64,000 nucleotides of DNA, from contig NZ_BMTF01000013.1 in assembly GCF_014649535.1 (NCBI RefSeq), positions 62,001-126,000 of the forward strand. The letters run 5' to 3'. This DNA comes from Streptomyces gelaticus (GTDB lineage Bacteria; Actinomycetota; Actinomycetes; Streptomycetales; Streptomycetaceae). This document shows positions 9,280 through 16,273 of this stretch, in pieces. Position 1 is the stretch's first letter, and each line of letters opens with the position of its first letter. The notes beneath the pieces are model-generated. The model saw only the letters and a list, made by a program, of their open reading frames with translations, was not told where the DNA came from and did not search any database. A program made the position numbers and the translations under genes.

Positions 9280-9427
9280 GTCGGCACCGGCTCGATCCAA
9301 GCCCCCGGGCCCAACCTTCGTCGCTACGAGCGACCACTTGCCGCGAGGCGAGCATGGCGGGTCGGTGCCGTTCGACCAAGAAGACAGACCCGCGTCACCT
9401 CCAGGTGGCACGGGTCTGTTCTTGTTT
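9280..9427 (+). ncRNA. candidate structured small RNA with its own terminator
   Basis: This gene-free stretch folds strikingly well. A 13-bp helix pairs 9282-9294 with 9358-9370 (CGGCACCGGCTCG with two G-U pairs). It encloses the hairpin GTCGCT-acg-AGCGAC (9320-9334) and the GNRA-capped stem TTGCC-GCGA-GGCGA (9338-9351). Immediately after comes a strong terminator: ACAGACCCG (9384-9392) pairs with CGGGTCTGT (9411-9419), with CACCT/AGGTG inside and TTCTTGTTT following. A TAGCCT box at 9271-9276, just before the predicted 5' end, could be a -10 element. It may be a free-standing sRNA or an attenuated leader; it matches no class that I recognise with certainty. Confidence 0.55.
9384..9427 (+). 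terminator. rho-independent terminator of the candidate RNA
   Basis: The stem ACAGACCCG/CGGGTCTGT has an inner CACCT/AGGTG helix and a T-rich run TTCTTGTTT downstream. The opposite strand also leaves the hairpin with a T-rich run, so it could work in both directions. Confidence 0.75.
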
Positions 9428-9428
9428 G

Positions 9429-9467
9429 CGGAGTCGGAGTCGGAGTCGGAGTCGGAGTCGGAGTCGG
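9429..9467. repeat. hexanucleotide tandem repeat (CGGAGT x6)
   Basis: Six perfect copies of CGGAGT plus a trailing CGG directly follow the terminator. No credible gene covers it; an open frame reading Ser-Glu repeats here overlaps malic enzyme in another frame and is not believable. It is a simple-sequence tract that could vary by slippage. Confidence 0.9.
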
Positions 9468-9586
9468 CTTCCGCGTCCTGTTCGCGCAGTCCGCTCCCGC
9501 GCAGAAGGTGCTCCATCTCACGTACATGGCCGGGACCTGATGTGTCCGGGACCGGCTGGGGGTTCCGCCGAAGCGGCCATATCTCG

Positions 9587-9606
9587 TATGGTGGAAAGTG
9601 CTTTCC
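9587..9606. promoter_or_regulatory. putative operator and -10 box upstream of malic enzyme
   Basis: A TATGGT hexamer (9587-9592) is followed directly by the inverted repeat GGAAAG-TG-CTTTCC (9593-9606). The position, 117 bases before the malic enzyme start, suits a repressor site overlapping a transcription start. No convincing -35 box is visible. Confidence 0.35.
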
Positions 9607-9722
9607 GAAATGTGGCAGTCATTACCGGCTACCGGCCGGTAGGTGCGACGATCGGGAGGCGTGTCCGAGGCGAGCGCCCCGGTCGCGCGGCAATGAAGCT
9701 AAGGAAAGCGAAGGACTCGGCC

Positions 9723-11144
9723 ATGGCAACGGCGCCCAGCGTCTCGTACTCGATGACGGTCAGGCTGGAGGTGCCCGCGAGCGGCACAGCGGTCTCCCAG
9801 CTCACCACGGCCGTGGAGTCCTCCGGCGGATCGGTCACCGGCCTCGACGTGACCGCCTCCGGTCACGAGAAGCTGCGGATCGACGTCACCATCGCGGCCA
9901 CCTCCACCTCGCACGCCGACGAGATCGTCGAGGGCCTGCGCGACATCGAGGGCGTCGTCCTGGGCAAGGTCTCCGACCGTACGTTCCTGATGCACCTCGG
10001 CGGCAAGATCGAGATGGCGTCCAAGCACCCCATCCGCAACCGTGACGACCTCTCGATGATCTACACCCCCGGCGTGGCCCGGGTCTGCATGGCCATCGCC
10101 GAGAACCCCGAGGACGCCCGCCGCCTCACCATCAAGCGCAACACCGTTGCGGTCGTGACGGACGGCTCCGCCGTGCTCGGCCTCGGCAACATCGGCCCGA
10201 TGGCGGCCATGCCGGTCATGGAGGGCAAGGCGGCCCTCTTCAAGCGGTTCGCCGATATCGACGCCTGGCCGATCTGCCTGGACACCCAGGACAGCGACGC
10301 CATCGTCGAGATCGTGAAGGCGATCGCCCCCGGCTTCGCGGGCATCAACCTGGAGGACATCTCCGCACCCCGCTGCTTCGAGATCGAGGCACGGCTGCGC
10401 GAGGCCCTGGACATCCCGGTCTTCCACGACGACCAGCACGGCACCGCGATCGTCGTGCTGGCCGCGCTGACCAACGCACTGCGCGTGGTGGGCAAGGGAA
10501 TCGGGGACGTGCGGGTCGTCATGTCCGGCGCCGGAGCGGCCGGTACGGCCATCCTGAAGCTCCTCATCGCCGCGGGCGTCAAGCACGCCGTCGTCGCCGA
10601 CATCCACGGTGTGGTGCACGCCGGCCGCGAGGACCTGGTCTCCGCCGCCGCCGACTCGCCGCTGCGCTGGATCGCCGACAACACCAACCCGGAGTCCGTC
10701 ACCGGCACCCTCAAGCAGGCCGTCGCGGGCGCCGACGTCTTCATCGGCGTCTCCGCCCCGAACGTGCTGGACGGCGCCGATGTCGCCGCCATGGCCGACG
10801 ATGCGATCGTGTTCGCGCTCGCGAACCCGGACCCCGAGGTGGACCCGGCAATCGCGCGCCAGACGGCGGCAGTTGTCGCCACCGGACGCTCCGACTTCCC
10901 GAACCAGATCAACAACGTGCTGGTCTTCCCGGGCGTCTTCCGCGGTCTGCTGGACGCTCAGTCCCGCACCGTCAACACCGAGATGATGCTCGCCGCGGCG
11001 CGCGCCCTCGCCGACGTGGTCGCCGAGGACGAGCTGAACGCGAACTACATCATCCCGTCGGTTTTCAACGACCGGGTCGCGGGCGCGGTCGCCGGTGCCG
11101 TCCGGGACGCCGCGAAGGCGGCCGCCGGTGCCGTGAAGGCCTAG
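9723..11144 (+). CDS. NAD(P)-dependent malic enzyme with N-terminal ACT domain
   Basis: This 473-residue enzyme should decarboxylate malate to pyruvate with NAD(P)+ reduction, linking the TCA cycle to pyruvate. Residues 1-85 form an ACT-like regulatory domain (SYSMTVRLEVPASGTAVSQL). The catalytic part has SMIYTPGVARVC, the metal-site region INLEDISAPRCFEIE, FHDDQHGTAIV, and the Rossmann motif VVMSGAGAAGTAIL. The ATG at 9723 follows GAAGGA at 9710-9715 with good spacing; an ATG ten codons upstream has none. Cofactor preference cannot be read reliably. It is preceded by the structured RNA region and followed by a large inverted repeat. Confidence 0.93.
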   Translation: MATAPSVSYSMTVRLEVPASGTAVSQLTTAVESSGGSVTGLDVTASGHEKLRIDVTIAATSTSHADEIVEGLRDIEGVVLGKVSDRTFLMHLGGKIEMASKHPIRNRDDLSMIYTPGVARVCMAIAENPEDARRLTIKRNTVAVVTDGSAVLGLGNIGPMAAMPVMEGKAALFKRFADIDAWPICLDTQDSDAIVEIVKAIAPGFAGINLEDISAPRCFEIEARLREALDIPVFHDDQHGTAIVVLAALTNALRVVGKGIGDVRVVMSGAGAAGTAILKLLIAAGVKHAVVADIHGVVHAGREDLVSAAADSPLRWIADNTNPESVTGTLKQAVAGADVFIGVSAPNVLDGADVAAMADDAIVFALANPDPEVDPAIARQTAAVVATGRSDFPNQINNVLVFPGVFRGLLDAQSRTVNTEMMLAAARALADVVAEDELNANYIIPSVFNDRVAGAVAGAVRDAAKAAAGAVKA

Positions 11145-11344
11145 TGCCGCGACCGGCAAGGTTCACCCCGTCGCGGCGGCCGGCACTTCCCCAAGCTCTC
11201 AGCCTCGTTCGAGCAGGGGAGCCCCCATTGCTCGCGGCGTTGGTCAAAAGCCCAGGTAGCGCGGCTACCTGGGCTTCCGGCCGCCTTGCGATCACACGCA
11301 CCGGCCGCCGCTCCTTGACGGGCAAACCCTGCCGGTCGCGGCAC
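11144..11344. repeat. composite 200-bp inverted repeat with a nested palindromic element
   Basis: GTGCCGCGACCGGCA (11144-11158) is matched exactly in reverse by 11330-11344, and GCGGCGGCCGG (11173-11183) by 11301-11311. The bases between these blocks are also similar, giving arms of roughly 60 bases. At the centre is a perfect 13-bp hairpin (11248-11276). The left arm is interrupted by about 45 bases around 11187-11232 (CCCCAAGCTCTC ... GAGCAGGGGAGCCCCCA), which resembles a short palindromic repeat that I recall as widespread in Streptomyces. The left arm begins at the last base of the malic enzyme stop codon. No transposase is present. Confidence 0.8.
11248..11276. terminator. perfect 13-bp hairpin, likely malic enzyme terminator
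   Basis: AAGCCCAGGTAGC pairs perfectly with GCTACCTGGGCTT around a GCG loop. The flanking A-run on the left and T pair on the right make it able to terminate in either direction. It is the centre of the larger composite inverted repeat. Confidence 0.65.
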
Positions 11345-11752
11345 CAGCCGTCCGGCGGTCGTGGCTGGGCTCACGTGCTTCGGACCCGGGTTCGCGCACC
11401 CGGCCCGGTCCGGGCCGCAGACCCCAGGGCCGGTCCGGCCTACGGCGCGTCGCGGTTCGCCGCGCCCCAAACGCCCCTTTAGGGTAGGCGGGCGGCGCGT
11501 CCCGCCAAGGCCCGCATCCGCTGCGGAACGTTTTCGGGAAGTCGACGGAACGTCACCACGACGAGGCAGTGGCGCTCTTCGTGTGACTCCGGAGGGGTGC
11601 CGGATTGGCGTTACCGCCGCAGGTGGGGGCAGGATGCGTAATCGGGCGCGAGGGTCTGACGACAGACCCGGGTCCGGGGACTGTCCGAGGGCCCTGGCAG
11701 CATCGGCTTCGATCTCACGCCTCACAGGCAAGAAGAACACGGGAGTAACAAC
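11345..11752 (+). promoter_or_regulatory. long hupA upstream region with a leader hairpin
   Basis: These 408 bases hold no credible gene. Nearest the gene is a tight hairpin, GGGTCTG-ACGA-CAGACCC (11652-11669), followed at once by GGGTCCGGGG. The ribosome-binding site GGGAG lies just before the hupA ATG. A hairpin 84 bases upstream of the start suggests that the mRNA leader is structured, or that a terminator separates hupA from upstream reading. No promoter hexamers could be set with confidence. Confidence 0.4.
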
Positions 11753-12034
11753 ATGAACCGCAGTGAGCTGGTGGCCGCCCTGGCCGACCGCGCCGAGGTG
11801 ACTCGCAAGGACGCCGACGCCGTGCTGGCCGCGCTCGCCGAGACCGTCGGTGAGATCGTCGCCAAGGGCGACGAGAAGGTCACCATCCCCGGCTTCCTGA
11901 CCTTCGAGCGCACCCACCGTGCCGCTCGCACCGCTCGTAACCCGCAGACCGGCGACCCGATCAACATCCCGGCCGGCTACAGCGTGAAGGTCTCCGCGGG
12001 CTCCAAGCTCAAGGAAGCCGCCAAGGGCAAGTAA
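11753..12034 (+). CDS. hupA: HU-family nucleoid DNA-binding protein HupA
   Basis: This 93-residue protein is the short, tail-less HU of Streptomyces. It starts MNRSELVAALADRAEVTRKDADAVL (helical dimerisation part). It carries the beta-arm sequence FERTHRAARTARNPQTGDPI, with the conserved R-x-G/R-x-NPxTG turn whose proline intercalates into DNA. It ends VKVSAGSKLKEAAKGK. It binds and bends DNA with little sequence preference and compacts the nucleoid. A second, longer HU (HupS) with a lysine-rich tail normally exists elsewhere in the genome. GGGAGTAACAAC precedes the ATG, and a strong terminator follows. Confidence 0.96.
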   Translation: MNRSELVAALADRAEVTRKDADAVLAALAETVGEIVAKGDEKVTIPGFLTFERTHRAARTARNPQTGDPINIPAGYSVKVSAGSKLKEAAKGK

Positions 12035-12049
12035 GCCCCACAGGCGCGA

Positions 12050-12086
12050 CGAAGGGCGGTCACCCCACCAGGGTGTCCGCCCTTCG
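12050..12086 (+). terminator. hupA terminator
   Basis: CGAAGGGCGG (12050-12059) pairs with CCGCCCTTCG (12077-12086), and CACCC/GGGTG continues the stem inside. It sits 16 bases after the hupA stop. It could also serve the convergent murA gene. Confidence 0.8.
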
Positions 12087-12239
12087 GCGTACCGGCCCGA
12101 GAGGCCCCGTTCTGGGCCTTTACGGCCCGGTAAGGAGGAACCGGGACCCGGGCCGACGGGGAACGGGGGCCCGGAAACGAGGAACGGGGGCCCGGGGCGG
12201 CGCCCCGAACCCCCGTCAGCAGCCGTCCGGCGCCCGGTC

Positions 12240-13580
12240 TCAGACCAGCGAACCGCCCGGCAGCTCCACCTTCGCGCCCAGCTTCTCCAGCTTCTCCATG
12301 AAGTTCTCGTAGCCGCGGTTGATCAGGTCGATGCCGTGCACCCGCGACGTGCCCTGGGCCGCCAGTGCGGCGATCAGATACGAGAAACCGCCGCGCAGGT
12401 CCGGGATGACCAGATCCGCGCCCTGCAGCCGCGTCGGCCCGGACACGACCGCCGAGTGCAGGAAGTTGCGCTGGCCGAAGCGGCAGTCGGAGCCGCCCAG
12501 GCACTCGCGGTAGAGCTGGATGTGCGCGCCCATCTGGTTCAGCGCGGAGGTGAAGCCGAGCCGGGACTCGTACACCGTCTCGTGGACGATGGACAGGCCC
12601 GTGGCCTGTGTCAGGGCCACCACCAGCGGCTGCTGCCAGTCGGTCTGGAAGCCGGGGTGCACGTCCGTCTCCAGGGCGATGGCGTTCAGCGCGCCGCCCG
12701 GGTGCCAGAAGCGGATGCCCTCGTCGTCGATCTCGAAGGCGCCGCCGACCCGGCGGAAGGTGTTGAGGAACGTCATCATCGAGCGCTGCTGCGCGCCCCG
12801 CACATAGATGTTGCCCTCGGTGGCCAGCGCCGCGGACGCCCAGGAGGCCGCCTCCAGGCGGTCCGGGATCGCCCGGTGCGTATAGCCGTCCAGCCGGTCG
12901 ACACCGGTGATCCGGATCGTCCGGTCGGTGTCCATCGAGATGATCGCGCCCATCTTCTGCAGTACGCAGATGAGGTCCTCGATCTCCGGCTCCACGGCCG
13001 CGTTGGACAGCTCGGTGACGCCCTCGGCGAGCACCGCCGTCAGCAGCACCTGCTCGGTGGAGCCCACCGAGGGGTACGGCAGCCGGATCTTGGTGCCGCG
13101 CAGCCGCTGCGGGGCCTCCAGGTACTGTCCGTCCGCCCGCTTCTCGATCGTCGCGCCGAACTGCCGCAGCACGTCGAAGTGGAAGTCGATCGGCCGGCCG
13201 CCGATGTCGCAGCCGCCGAGCCCCGGGATGAACGCGTGGCCGAGCCGGTGCAGCAGCGGGCCGCAGAAGAGGATCGGGATGCGCGACGAGCCCGCGTGGG
13301 CATCGATGTCGGCGACGTTCGCGCTCTCCACATGGGTCGGGTCCAGGATCAGCTCGCCCGGCTCGTCACCGGGCCGGACCGTCACACCGTGCAGCTGGAG
13401 CAGCCCCCGGACCACCCGCACGTCGCGGATGTCGGGCACATTGCGCAGCCGGCTGGGCCCGCTGCCGAGCAGCGCGGCGACCATTGCCTTCGGCACCAGG
13501 TTCTTGGCGCCTCTGACGCGGATCTCGCCCTCCAGCGGGGTTCCGCCGTGGACAAGCAGGACATCGTCTGTGCCGGTCAT
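12240..13580 (-). CDS. murA: UDP-N-acetylglucosamine 1-carboxyvinyltransferase (MurA)
   Basis: This 446-residue cytoplasmic enzyme catalyses the first committed step of peptidoglycan synthesis, adding phosphoenolpyruvate to UDP-GlcNAc. Visible family features are RVRGAKNLVPKAMVAALL near the N-terminus (the conserved GAKN), the catalytic loop GLGGCDIGGRPIDFH with cysteine at residue 124, and PYPSVGSTEQVLL. Because the loop cysteine is present, rather than the aspartate of mycobacteria, fosfomycin could target it. The ATG at 13580 gives the normal family length; upstream in-frame ATGs exist but extend into unrelated sequence. It is convergent with hupA and divergent from the YqgE gene. Confidence 0.95.
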   Translation of the reverse strand: MTGTDDVLLVHGGTPLEGEIRVRGAKNLVPKAMVAALLGSGPSRLRNVPDIRDVRVVRGLLQLHGVTVRPGDEPGELILDPTHVESANVADIDAHAGSSRIPILFCGPLLHRLGHAFIPGLGGCDIGGRPIDFHFDVLRQFGATIEKRADGQYLEAPQRLRGTKIRLPYPSVGSTEQVLLTAVLAEGVTELSNAAVEPEIEDLICVLQKMGAIISMDTDRTIRITGVDRLDGYTHRAIPDRLEAASWASAALATEGNIYVRGAQQRSMMTFLNTFRRVGGAFEIDDEGIRFWHPGGALNAIALETDVHPGFQTDWQQPLVVALTQATGLSIVHETVYESRLGFTSALNQMGAHIQLYRECLGGSDCRFGQRNFLHSAVVSGPTRLQGADLVIPDLRGGFSYLIAALAAQGTSRVHGIDLINRGYENFMEKLEKLGAKVELPGGSLV

Positions 13581-13856
13581 GAATCTCGCGTTCCGGAGTG
13601 GTCGGGCAGGGGGCCAAACGAAAGAGTAATGGCCCACCGCCCCCATTCCGTAAGAGAACAGGGGGTGCGCGAACGTCATGAATCCGCCACAACACGCTCT
13701 GCTTCCCGGGTCTTGCGGAGGGTTACCGTCCGCATGGCCCTCCGCAATGCGCGCTCCCCGTGCACCCGTGCGCCCTGAGCTGCGCTGCGGCCCGTCCGGC
13801 GGCCGGGCGGCCCACTCGCTCCCCGCGGGGAGCGAAGATGCGGGATCATTTCTGCC

Positions 13857-14417
13857 ATGACCGAGGTGTCCTCGCTCACAGGGCGACTGCTCGTGGCCAC
13901 ACCCGCGCTCGCGGACCCGAATTTCGACCGCGCGGTGGTGCTGCTCCTCGACCACGACGAGGAGGGCTCGCTCGGCGTGGTCCTGAACCGCCCGACCCCG
14001 GTCGGTGTCCGCGACATCCTCATGCCCTGGGCCGGCCTGGCCGGCGAACCGGACGTCGTCTTCCAGGGCGGCCCGGTCTCGCTCGACTCGGCGCTCGGTG
14101 TGGCCGTCATCCCCGGTGACGAGGGGCCGCTCGGCTGGCGCCGGGTGTACGGGGCGATCGGCCTGGTGGACCTGGAGGCGCCGCCGGAGCTGCTGGCCGC
14201 GGCGCTCGGCTCGCTGCGGATCTTCGCCGGGTACGCGGGCTGGGGCCCCGGCCAGCTGGAGGCCGAGCTGACGGAGGGTGCCTGGTACGTGGTCGAGTCC
14301 GAACCCGGGGACGTCTCCTCCCCGCGCCCGGAACACCTCTGGCGCGCGGTCCTGCGCCGCCAGCGCAGCGAACTGGCGATGATCGCCACGTATCCGGACG
14401 ACCCTTCGCTGAACTGA
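13857..14417 (+). CDS. YqgE/AlgH family protein
   Basis: This 186-residue protein matches YqgE/AlgH: LTGRLLVATPALADPNFDRAVVLLLDHDEEGSLGVVLNRPT near the start (family core), then VFQGGPVSLDSALGVAV, and IFAGYAGWGPGQLEAEL (the conserved G-Y-x-G-W-x-x-G-Q-L block). The family is nearly universal but its biochemical role is unresolved; AlgH was first linked to alginate control in Pseudomonas. There is no signal peptide. It is followed after 31 bases by the DUF3039 gene, possibly in one transcript. Confidence 0.93.
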   Translation: MTEVSSLTGRLLVATPALADPNFDRAVVLLLDHDEEGSLGVVLNRPTPVGVRDILMPWAGLAGEPDVVFQGGPVSLDSALGVAVIPGDEGPLGWRRVYGAIGLVDLEAPPELLAAALGSLRIFAGYAGWGPGQLEAELTEGAWYVVESEPGDVSSPRPEHLWRAVLRRQRSELAMIATYPDDPSLN

Positions 14418-14448
14418 AAGCTCCGGGCTGTCGGTACCCTTGGCGGTT

Positions 14449-14742
14449 ATGAGCACTCTTGAGCCCGAGCGCGGGGCAGGTACCGGAACCCTCGTGGAGC
14501 CGACGCCGCAGGTGTCGAACGGCGACGGCGACCACGAGCGCTACGCCCACTACGTCCAGAAGGACAAGATCATGGCGAGTGCCCTGGAGGGCACCCCCGT
14601 GGTCGCACTGTGCGGAAAGGTCTGGGTACCGGGGCGCGACCCCAAGAAGTACCCGGTCTGTCCCATGTGCAAGGAGATCTACGAGTCCATGGGCGCCGGT
14701 GGCGACAAGGACAAGGGCAAGGGCGGCAAGGACAAGAAGTAG
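14449..14742 (+). CDS. DUF3039 family zinc-ribbon-like protein
   Basis: This is a 97-residue actinobacterial protein. The core ERYAHYVQKDKIMASALEG is followed by PVVALCGKVWVPGRDP and YPVCPMCKEIYE. Three cysteines (C, then C-x2-C) and a conserved histidine could bind zinc. The C-terminus is a Gly/Asp/Lys-rich tail (GGDKDKGKGGKDKK). The ATG at 14449 was preferred to one three codons upstream because the family usually begins near MSTLEPE. Its function is unknown; conservation across actinobacteria suggests a housekeeping role. A very strong terminator follows. Confidence 0.88.
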   Translation: MSTLEPERGAGTGTLVEPTPQVSNGDGDHERYAHYVQKDKIMASALEGTPVVALCGKVWVPGRDPKKYPVCPMCKEIYESMGAGGDKDKGKGGKDKK

Positions 14743-14780
14743 CGAGAAGCAGGCCGGAGCCGTCCGGCGACCCATGCTTC

Positions 14781-14824
14781 GGGCCCCCGGGGCGCGCGTA
14801 CGACGCGCGCCCCGGGGGCCCTTT
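14781..14824 (+). terminator. very strong 19-bp perfect terminator hairpin
   Basis: Bases 14781-14799 (GGGCCCCCGGGGCGCGCGT) pair perfectly with 14803-14821 around an ACG loop, followed by TTT. It ends the YqgE/DUF3039 unit and insulates the sugar operon downstream. Confidence 0.92.
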
Positions 14825-14855
14825 GCGTTGCACGGGCTGCTTCACCGGGTCACAG

Positions 14856-14871
14856 AGTGGTAGAGACCACT
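14856..14871. promoter_or_regulatory. DasR-like operator (dre)
   Basis: AGTGGTAGAGACCACT has the 16-bp dyad of DasR response elements and differs from the ideal AGTGGTCTAGACCACT at two central bases. Its last base is the first base of the -35 box, so a bound GntR-type repressor such as DasR would block the promoter. The operon (sugar transporter plus hexosaminidase) is the expected kind of DasR target, with release by GlcN-6-P. Confidence 0.72.
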
Positions 14872-14899
14872 TGTCGGTGCCCGTGTGCGCATCTACTCT
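14871..14899 (+). promoter_or_regulatory. promoter of the amino-sugar operon
   Basis: TTGTCG (14871-14876) and TACTCT (14894-14899) are separated by 17 bases. This is a good vegetative-type promoter 68 bases upstream of the binding-protein start. The dre-like site abuts the -35 box. Confidence 0.65.
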
Positions 14900-14906
14900 C
14901 CTGCCA

Positions 14907-14945
14907 GTTGTGCAATACGAAACGTACGTTGCGTATGCTGCAACG
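14907..14945. promoter_or_regulatory. second operator-like element downstream of the promoter
   Basis: This segment contains the perfect palindrome AACGTACGTT (14921-14930), flanked by TTGTGCAATACG on one side and GCGTATGCTGCAACG on the other, which are partly inverted copies. Placed just after the presumed transcription start, it could bind a second, substrate-specific regulator (LacI-like sites often have a central CG). Confidence 0.4.
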
Positions 14946-14966
14946 CCTACCGGTAGGGAATCCCGG

Positions 14967-16271
14967 ATGAAGCTGTCTGCCCGAATTGCCGCCCCGGCCG
15001 CGGCGCTTGTGCTGGCGGGTCTCACCGCCACCGGCTGTGCGCCGCAGACCTCCGACACCGGAGCCAAGAGGGACGAGAAGACCGGCACGCTGCGGGTCTG
15101 GCTGTTCCAGGAGGTCGGCAACAAACCCAAGGAGCAGGTCGTCGACGCGGCGGTCGCCGACTTCGAGAAGGCCCACAAGGGCGCAAAGGTTGAGATCGAG
15201 TACATACCGGTCGACACCCGCGCGCAGCGCATCGAGGCGGCGTTCAACGACCCGAAGAGCGCCCCGGACCTCATCGAGTACGGCAACACCGACACCGCCG
15301 GATACGTCAGGGACGGCGGACTCGCCGATGTGAGCGCCGAGTTCGCCGCCTGGGACGAGGCCGAGGAGACCGACCCGGCCGCCGAGCAGTCCGTGACGGT
15401 CGGCGGCAAGGTCTACGGAGCCCCGCTCTTCGTCGGCGTACGGGCCCTGTACTACCGCACGGACGTCTTCGAGGAGCTGGGGATCGGCGCCCCCAAGACC
15501 CAGGCCGAGCTGATCTCCACCGCCAGGAAGATCCACAAGAAGAAGCCGGACCTGTACGGACTGGCGGTCGGCGGCGCGTACACCTACGGCGCGATGCCGT
15601 TCATCTGGGCGGCCGGCGGCGAACTCGCCGACGAGAACAGCGGTACGTACAAGGCGGCCGTCAACAGCGCCGAGGCCCGCAAGGGCATCGAGGCCTACAC
15701 CTCGCTCTTCGGCGACGACAACTGCCCGGCCGCCAAGTGCGCGGCCATGGGCGGCAACGCGACCGTCACCGCCTTCGCCTCGGGCAAGGCCGCCATGGCG
15801 ATCGGCGGCGACTTCAGCCACGCCGCCGTGGAGGCGGGTCCGGTGAAGGGCAAGTACGCCGTGGTGCCGCTGCCCGGCGTCGCCGAGGGCTCCGTCGCCC
15901 CCGCGTTCGCGGGCGGGAACAACATCGGCGTACTGAAGAGCAGTTCGCACCGCACCCTTGCCGTGGACCTGATGAAGTCGCTGGCCGGCAAGCAGACGCA
16001 GGCGAAGATGTTCGACGCGATGGGCTTCCTGCCGACGTACACCGACGTGCGGGCCGCGGCCGCGAAGAAGGAGCCGTTCGTCGAGCCGTTCGTCAAGACG
16101 CTCGGCGCGGGCGCGAAGTCCGTCCCGGCCTCACCGGGCTGGGGACGGATCGACTCCTCGCTGATCCTGCCGACGATGTTCCAGGAGATCGTCAGCGGCC
16201 GCAAGGACGTCGCCACGGCCTCGGACGACGCGGCGAAGAAAATGGACGCCGCGTTCGCGGACGCGGGCTGA
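14967..16271 (+). CDS. sugar ABC transporter substrate-binding lipoprotein
   Basis: This is a 434-residue extracellular solute-binding protein of family 1. The N-terminus MKLSARIAAPAAALVLAGL ends in the lipobox TATGC (cysteine at residue 25), so it is anchored to the outer face of the membrane. The body shows the family pattern TLRVWLFQE, then KGAKVEIEYIPVDTRAQRIEAAF and PDLIEYGNTDTAGYVRDGGL. The downstream hexosaminidase and the upstream DasR-like site suggest that it captures GlcNAc-containing oligosaccharides, perhaps from chitin or cell wall. It leads a four-gene operon with two permeases; no ATPase gene is present, so the shared ATPase MsiK probably powers it. Confidence 0.92.
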   Translation: MKLSARIAAPAAALVLAGLTATGCAPQTSDTGAKRDEKTGTLRVWLFQEVGNKPKEQVVDAAVADFEKAHKGAKVEIEYIPVDTRAQRIEAAFNDPKSAPDLIEYGNTDTAGYVRDGGLADVSAEFAAWDEAEETDPAAEQSVTVGGKVYGAPLFVGVRALYYRTDVFEELGIGAPKTQAELISTARKIHKKKPDLYGLAVGGAYTYGAMPFIWAAGGELADENSGTYKAAVNSAEARKGIEAYTSLFGDDNCPAAKCAAMGGNATVTAFASGKAAMAIGGDFSHAAVEAGPVKGKYAVVPLPGVAEGSVAPAFAGGNNIGVLKSSSHRTLAVDLMKSLAGKQTQAKMFDAMGFLPTYTDVRAAAAKKEPFVEPFVKTLGAGAKSVPASPGWGRIDSSLILPTMFQEIVSGRKDVATASDDAAKKMDAAFADAG

Positions 16272-16273
16272 CC

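Noticed and set aside
9280..9427. Identification of the structured stretch as 6S RNA, 6C RNA, SRP RNA or tmRNA
   Set aside because: The size and hairpin set do not fit any of these well; the C-rich loops of 6C RNA and the SRP core motif are missing. I kept it as an unnamed candidate.
9278..10045. Open frame encoding Ser-Glu repeats across the hexanucleotide tract
   Set aside because: It overlaps malic enzyme in a different frame, lacks a ribosome-binding site, and the repeat is just the hexamer tract translated.
12240..14456. Extended murA start far upstream
   Set aside because: The extra sequence crosses the YqgE gene on the other strand and has no MurA similarity. The ATG at 13580 gives the family length.
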